From: JAJRXR01 sp041402005
Lineage (GTDB): Bacteria > Planctomycetota > Phycisphaerae > Phycisphaerales > UBA1924
DNA: 64,000 bases
Assembly (NCBI GenBank): GCA_041402005.1
Contig: JAWKTB010000001.1
Span: 372,001 to 436,000 of the forward strand
Direction of reading: 5' to 3'
The first letter of the stretch is position 1. Each line of letters starts with the position of its first letter. The notes under the pieces were generated by a model, which was not told the origin of the DNA, did no database searches, and worked only from the letters and a program-made list of their open reading frames with translations. Positions 60,193-64,000 of this stretch are shown in pieces. The translations under genes were made by a program, and so were the position numbers.

Positions 60193-60949
60193 GTGAGACT
60201 TCCCCCCATTGTAACAGGCACGTTGTGATATATCGTCGATCGTTCAAACCACTCCGGCGTATAACGCCTCAAGGGCGCGCTTCGCCGGCGAGCGGACGCC
60301 CGCACGGGCAGATGAACAACCAGTAACACCGCTTGATCCCGCAATGGCTCTCCGGGATAGGGACCCACCCATGCGGGTCCGGGGTCGAAGTCACGCACGG
60401 CAGGCGCGTGGGTGCGTTCAGACAGCGAGGTTTCAGCGGATCAGCGATCACACTCCCCACGAAGAATCCGGTGGGCTGATCCGCTCCTGTTCCAGGGCTG
60501 ATGAAAGCGAATACGACACCACACGCGGCATATGGGATCGCTCCACGTCGAATCGCTATGTTGTATCCCCCCTTGATATCCGAAAGCCGCGAACTTCTGC
60601 AAACTATCGACTGCCAAGGACGACGTGCTATATGAGTTCGTGGCCGATCATCCGATTTTGGCAGCGTAGCTCGGTCATTCGATCATTGTCAAGCTATGTC
60701 TATAGGCCGCAAACGCCGCCCTAACGCCCCGGCGCTCGTGGTCGAGGAGTCGGCGAGGACGATCGGCGATGGCCTTCACGCCCCGAGCCTGCGGGTCGAC
60801 CCAGCGATGTGGTGGCGATGTGGTGGCAGGGCATGAGGATCGCGACGCCGTTCCGGCCTGACACGGCGACGTACACCCGCGACCCGCCCTATCGGGAACA
60901 ATCCCCTGGCCCGCAAGGATCTGACAGCGGACCCTCAGCCGGAGACCCC
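60193..60949. other. Low-GC intergenic block with attC-like half-sites
   Basis: 757 bases without a supported gene. The part 60480-60715 is markedly A+T-richer. On the minus strand an open frame without a usable early start runs from about 60700 to 60269 (its last part begins with a GTG at 60460 and contains several Cys near the end). GGCGTATAACGCC at 60257-60269 and GCCCTAACGCC near 60718 resemble half-sites of integron attC elements, but no full attC fold was recognised. The right end carries copy B of the dispersed repeat. Confidence 0.4.
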
Positions 60950-60954
60950 ATGCG
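60892..60954 (+). repeat. Dispersed repeat, copy B, at the start of the thioredoxin-NHL gene
   Basis: Same core as copy A at 58627 (CGGGAACAATCC, CTGGCCCGCAAGGATCTGA, GGACCCTC, then CCATGCGTC). Here the repeat ends at a real start codon, so it supplies the ribosome site (GGAGACCCC) and ATG of the following gene. Confidence 0.7.
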
Positions 60955-62623
60955 TCGCGTGAACCACATCGCCCTCGCGCTGCTGCTCGGCGCCCTCGCC
61001 GCCGCCGCCGGCGCCTGGATGTTCCCGTCCGCCGCCCTCTCCCGCGCCAGCGCCCAGACCCAGGCGCCCCCCCTCGAACCCAACAAAGGCTGGCTGAACA
61101 CCGACCGTCCCCTCTCGCTCGAGGATCTGCGCGGGCACGTCGTCGTCCTCGACTTCTGGACCTTCTGCTGCATCAACTGCATGCACGTCCTGCCCGACCT
61201 CGAGTACATCGAGCACAAGTACGCGGACGAGCCGGTCGTCGTGATTGGCGTGCACTCGGCCAAGTTCGACGCCGAGGGCGAGCCCGACGCCATCCGCGAC
61301 GCCATCCACCGCTACGACATCCACCACCCCGTCGTCGTCGACGACGGAATGAAGATCTGGCGGAGCTACTTCGTCCGCTCCTGGCCCACGCTCGTGGTCA
61401 TCGACCCCGAGGGGAACATCTACGGCGCCGCCTCGGGCGAGGGCAACCGCGAGGTCATCGACGAGGCGGTCGCAAAGCTCCTCGAGAAGGGGCGAAAGGA
61501 CGGCACGCTCGCCGAGCACAGGATCCAGATCAAGACGGACGCGAGCACCGACGCGGGCTCGCCCCTGCGCTACCCGGGTAAGGTGCTCGCCGTCGCGCCC
61601 GAGGGGGATCGCCCGGGGCGACTCTTCGTCGCCGACTCCTCAAACGATCGGGTGATCGTCGCGGCCTGGGCGGATGCAGACGGCGTGGCGAACGTCGAGC
61701 GTGTGATCGGCGCCGGGCGCCGGGGTTTCGACGACGGGCCCGCTGACGAGGCGACGTTCAACGATCCCCAGGGCCTTGCCTACGACGGGGCGAACAACAC
61801 GCTCTACATCGCGGACACGAACAACCACGCGATCCGCGCCGTCGATCTCGCGACGGGCGCCGTCACGACCATCGCCGGCAAGGGCGAGCAGGAGTACGAC
61901 CGCGAGGGCGGCAAGAAGGGCGTGGAGCAGGGGCTCAGCTCCCCGTGGGCGCTCGCCCTCGACGCGGACGCGGGCGCCCTCTACATCGCGATGGCCGGCG
62001 TCCACCAGATCTGGTCGATGGACCTGAAGACGCGGGTCGTGCGCGCGATCGCGGGCTCGGGGCGTGAGAACATCTACGACGGGCCCGCGAAGGGCGCCGC
62101 CCTCGCCCAGCCCTCTGGTCTGGCCCTCTCCGCCGACAAACGCACGCTCTACTTCGCCGACTCCGAGGGCTCGGCGATCCGCGCCCTCGACCTCGACGCG
62201 AAAGAAGTCCACACCATCATCGGGCGCTCCGTCGAGAGCCCACTCTTCGACTCCTCCCTCTTCGAGTTCGGCGACGTCGACGGCACGGCGCCCAACGCCA
62301 AGCTCCAGCACCCCCTCGGCGTCACCCTCTTCCCCACCGAGCACGGCCCGCGCGTGCTCGTCGCCGACACGTACAACAGCAAGATCAAGCTCGTCAACCC
62401 GTTGACCAACTCCTCGACGGCCTGGGCGGGCGTCGGGAACGATCCCGACCCGTCCGACGAGGGCCTCCGTCTCGATCAGCCGGGCGGCCTCTCGCTCGCG
62501 GTCGGCAACGACAACGTCCCGACGCTCTTCGTCGCCGACACGAACAACCACCGCGTCGTCCGGATCGACCCCGCGAGCGGCGCCCACACCGTGATCACGT
62601 TCAAGGGCCTCACGCGGCCGTGA
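60950..62623 (+). CDS. Exported thioredoxin-like protein with NHL-repeat propeller
   Basis: 557 residues. A signal peptide or anchor (LALLLGALAAAAGAWMF) is followed by a thioredoxin domain whose active site reads CCINC (FWTFCCINCMHVLPDLEYIE; residues 73-77) with cis-Pro in FVRSWPTLVVIDPEGNIYG. From residue ~200 six NHL-type blades follow (RLFVADSSNDRVIVA; NTLYIADTNNHAIRAVDL; GALYIAMAGVHQIWSMDL; LYFADSEGSAIRALDL; RVLVADTYNSKIKLVNP; LFVADTNNHRVVRIDP). The layout matches NHLRC2-like proteins, which combine both folds. The partner in the cell envelope is unknown. Confidence 0.9.
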   Translation: MRRVNHIALALLLGALAAAAGAWMFPSAALSRASAQTQAPPLEPNKGWLNTDRPLSLEDLRGHVVVLDFWTFCCINCMHVLPDLEYIEHKYADEPVVVIGVHSAKFDAEGEPDAIRDAIHRYDIHHPVVVDDGMKIWRSYFVRSWPTLVVIDPEGNIYGAASGEGNREVIDEAVAKLLEKGRKDGTLAEHRIQIKTDASTDAGSPLRYPGKVLAVAPEGDRPGRLFVADSSNDRVIVAAWADADGVANVERVIGAGRRGFDDGPADEATFNDPQGLAYDGANNTLYIADTNNHAIRAVDLATGAVTTIAGKGEQEYDREGGKKGVEQGLSSPWALALDADAGALYIAMAGVHQIWSMDLKTRVVRAIAGSGRENIYDGPAKGAALAQPSGLALSADKRTLYFADSEGSAIRALDLDAKEVHTIIGRSVESPLFDSSLFEFGDVDGTAPNAKLQHPLGVTLFPTEHGPRVLVADTYNSKIKLVNPLTNSSTAWAGVGNDPDPSDEGLRLDQPGGLSLAVGNDNVPTLFVADTNNHRVVRIDPASGAHTVITFKGLTRP

Positions 62624-63365
62624 AGAAGCGTTCGAGCACGCCGTGGGAACACGCCGCGGCCAGGCGCCCCAAGGACTCAGGGAACCTCGACGCCGCGTGA
62701 TCGTCCGCGGCGTCCGAGATCGCCCGGAAGACGCCGATCGGCACGCCGTACTCGAAGGCGACCTGGGCCGCCGCCGCCCCCTCCATCTCGACGCACAACG
62801 CCCCGGGCGCCCGCGCCCGCAGCGCGTCCCGCTCCGCGTCGGTCGAGACGAACCGATCGCCCGATGCGATCAGCCCGACGTGGACCGACGCGTCGCGCAC
62901 GTGCAGGCGCTCCCGATCGCCCGCCGCCAGCTCTCGCGCAAGATCACCCGCGACGAACGACTCGCAGGCGTCGACGAGCGAGCGCGTGATGTCCGGGTCG
63001 GTCGGCAGCTCGCGCACGCCGAGCAGCGGAATTTCCAGAGGCGGGAACAGAGGCGAGGCGTCCAGGTCGTGCTGGACGAGCCCCCGGGCAATGACGAGGT
63101 CGCCGATGTTCACCCCCGGCGCGACGCCCCCGGCGAGGCCGGTCATGATCAGGCGGTCGACGCCGAAGCGTGTGACCAGTTCCGTCGCCGTTGTCGCCGC
63201 GGCGACCTTCCCGACGCGGGCGCCGACCAAGACGACATCCGCGCCCCACAGCCGCCCGAAGTGGAACGCCCGACGCCCATGCTCGACGACGCGGGCGCCC
63301 GAGCCCAACTCGCGCACGAGGGCGGCGCCCTCCTGGGGCATCGCGTACATGACGCCGGTCAGCAT
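62610..63365 (-). CDS. MTA/SAH nucleosidase-like (or futalosine hydrolase-like) phosphorylase-family protein
   Basis: 251 residues. The purine nucleosidase fold has MYAMPQEGAALVREL at the start, VVLVGARVGKVAAATTATEL, the MTGLAGGVAPGVNIGDLVIA segment with VQHDLD, GLIASGDRFV, the substrate motif CVEMEGAAAAQVAFEYGVP and FRAISDAADDHA with the catalytic Asp. The family cleaves adenine from methylthioadenosine and S-adenosylhomocysteine, or from futalosine. Which substrate applies cannot be decided from sequence alone. Its 3' end overlaps the convergent thioredoxin-NHL gene by 14 bases. Confidence 0.85.
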   Translation of the reverse strand: MLTGVMYAMPQEGAALVRELGSGARVVEHGRRAFHFGRLWGADVVLVGARVGKVAAATTATELVTRFGVDRLIMTGLAGGVAPGVNIGDLVIARGLVQHDLDASPLFPPLEIPLLGVRELPTDPDITRSLVDACESFVAGDLARELAAGDRERLHVRDASVHVGLIASGDRFVSTDAERDALRARAPGALCVEMEGAAAAQVAFEYGVPIGVFRAISDAADDHAASRFPESLGRLAAACSHGVLERFFTAA

Positions 63366-63612
63366 GGGGCGAGCCTAACGCGGGCAGGGCGTCAATGACG
63401 ACGACCCGCGCGTCCGCGGGCCGCCGATGGCAAAGGGGAGATGAATCCTGGAGCAACCCCGTCGGTGGGGCGGGTGAACCGCCTCGTGGCGGCGGGGTGA
63501 GAGGTATAGCCCCGGGTGCGTTCAGGGCGCGCCAAGGCGATGGCAAGATCGCGCGAGGCCTTCGTTCGCGCCCCTGAACGCTCTCCCCAGAGTGCGTCAT
63601 ACACTCCGCCCG

Positions 63613-64000
63613 GTGATCCTGCTCATCGACAACTACGACAGCTTCACCTGGAACCTCGTGCAGCGGCTCGGGGAGTTGGACCCCACACTCGAGCCGGGAA
63701 GGGACCTCGTCGTCGCCCGCAACGACCAGATCACGCCCGACGAGGCCGAAGGGCTCGACTCGGGACGTGGCCCGACGCACGTGATCATCTCGCCCGGCCC
63801 CTGCACGCCCGCCGAGGCGGGGATCTCGGGCGCGATCATCAACCGCTTCGCGGGTCGCGTCCCCGTGCTCGGCGTCTGCCTCGGGCACCAGTGCCTGGGC
63901 GAGCTGCACGCCATGCGCGTCGAGCGACACCCCGTCCTCATGCACGGCAAGACCAGCCCCGTCGAGCACGACGGCAAAGGCCTGTACGCCGGCATCGACA
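63613..64000 (+). CDS. Anthranilate/aminodeoxychorismate synthase glutamine amidotransferase subunit (3' truncated)
   Basis: A GTG at 63613 begins ILLIDNYDSFTWNLVQRLGE, followed by VVARNDQITPDEAEGL, the ISPGPCTPAEAG motif and the catalytic Cys in VLGVCLGHQCLGELH. These are the TrpG/PabA signatures: the subunit hydrolyses glutamine and channels ammonia to the chorismate-using partner (tryptophan or folate synthesis). The window ends after 129 codons, so the His-Glu part of the triad is not visible. The 247 bases before it (63366-63612) hold no supported gene. Confidence 0.92.
   Translation, partial: MILLIDNYDSFTWNLVQRLGELDPTLEPGRDLVVARNDQITPDEAEGLDSGRGPTHVIISPGPCTPAEAGISGAIINRFAGRVPVLGVCLGHQCLGELHAMRVERHPVLMHGKTSPVEHDGKGLYAGID

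Noticed and set aside
60192..60240. TACAAT at 60208-60213 as the promoter of the exported-protein gene
   Set aside because: It lies so close to the start codon that the transcript would lose the ribosome site, and no -35 partner is present.
60344..60724. 126-codon plus-strand frame in the low-GC block
   Set aside because: No ribosome site, Arg/Ser-rich, no domain; overlaps an equally weak minus-strand frame.

Overview
The window is a GC-rich, gene-dense bacterial chromosome segment. It most likely comes from a Planctomycetota of the Phycisphaerae type. The supporting signs are two exported proteins ending in the GC-type dockerin repeats common in that group, six large pseudopilin-like proteins with nearly identical prepilin leaders, very long antisense open frames caused by strong third-position GC, and repeated palindromes of a kind I associate with planctomycetes. 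No replication origin, integrase, transposase or CRISPR array was seen. The one RNA gene recognised is a tRNA-Glu.

Layout. 1-3.4 kb: two paralogous secreted cysteine-rich proteins with C-terminal GC-dockerins, the first cut by the window edge. 3.5-9.4 kb: the most accessory-looking part, a five-gene minus-strand unit of small unknown proteins with one sigma-factor-like gene, facing a large unknown plus-strand protein (possible GAF-like folds), then tRNA-Glu(TTC). 9.4-15 kb: nadD, metK, purM, a small conserved gene and a GH15-type glycosidase. The last four are all broken by frame changes confined to about 3.5 kb, which looks like local sequence error rather than gene decay. 15-28.5 kb: a lone pseudopilin, a FliN/SpoA-domain protein, acpP-fabF, a DUF1444 protein, a flavin reductase, malate dehydrogenase, an exported helical-repeat protein, a CpeT-like/FKBP fusion, a DnaJ-like chaperone and a polyprenyl-phosphate sugar transferase. 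28.5-35 kb: a tandem array of five pseudopilin paralogues, several with their own promoter and terminator. 35-49 kb: housekeeping and stress genes (ClpP-fold exported protein, mnmG, a CPA2 antiporter, a UVR-motif protein, rpoD-type sigma, trxB, a TlpA-like thioredoxin, an ACT protein, the iscS-iscU-iscA operon, an RsbW-like kinase and a STAS protein). 49-64 kb: a 1146-residue secretin with a long structured leader, coaX, a reduced MnmE-like GTPase, a TPR-like protein, an RluA pseudouridine synthase, low-GC exported or lipoprotein genes, a thioredoxin-NHL protein, an MTA/SAH-nucleosidase-like enzyme and the start of trpG/pabA.

Functional links. The secretin and six pseudopilins point to a type II secretion or type IV pilus-like envelope machine, although no ATPase or inner-membrane platform gene is present. 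mnmG and the MnmE-like protein would act together on tRNA wobble uridine if the reduced MnmE is functional. trxB, the two thioredoxin-fold exported proteins and the Isc operon form a redox/Fe-S theme. metK and the nucleosidase belong to the S-adenosylmethionine cycle.

All protein calls rest on reading motifs by eye. No database search was run.
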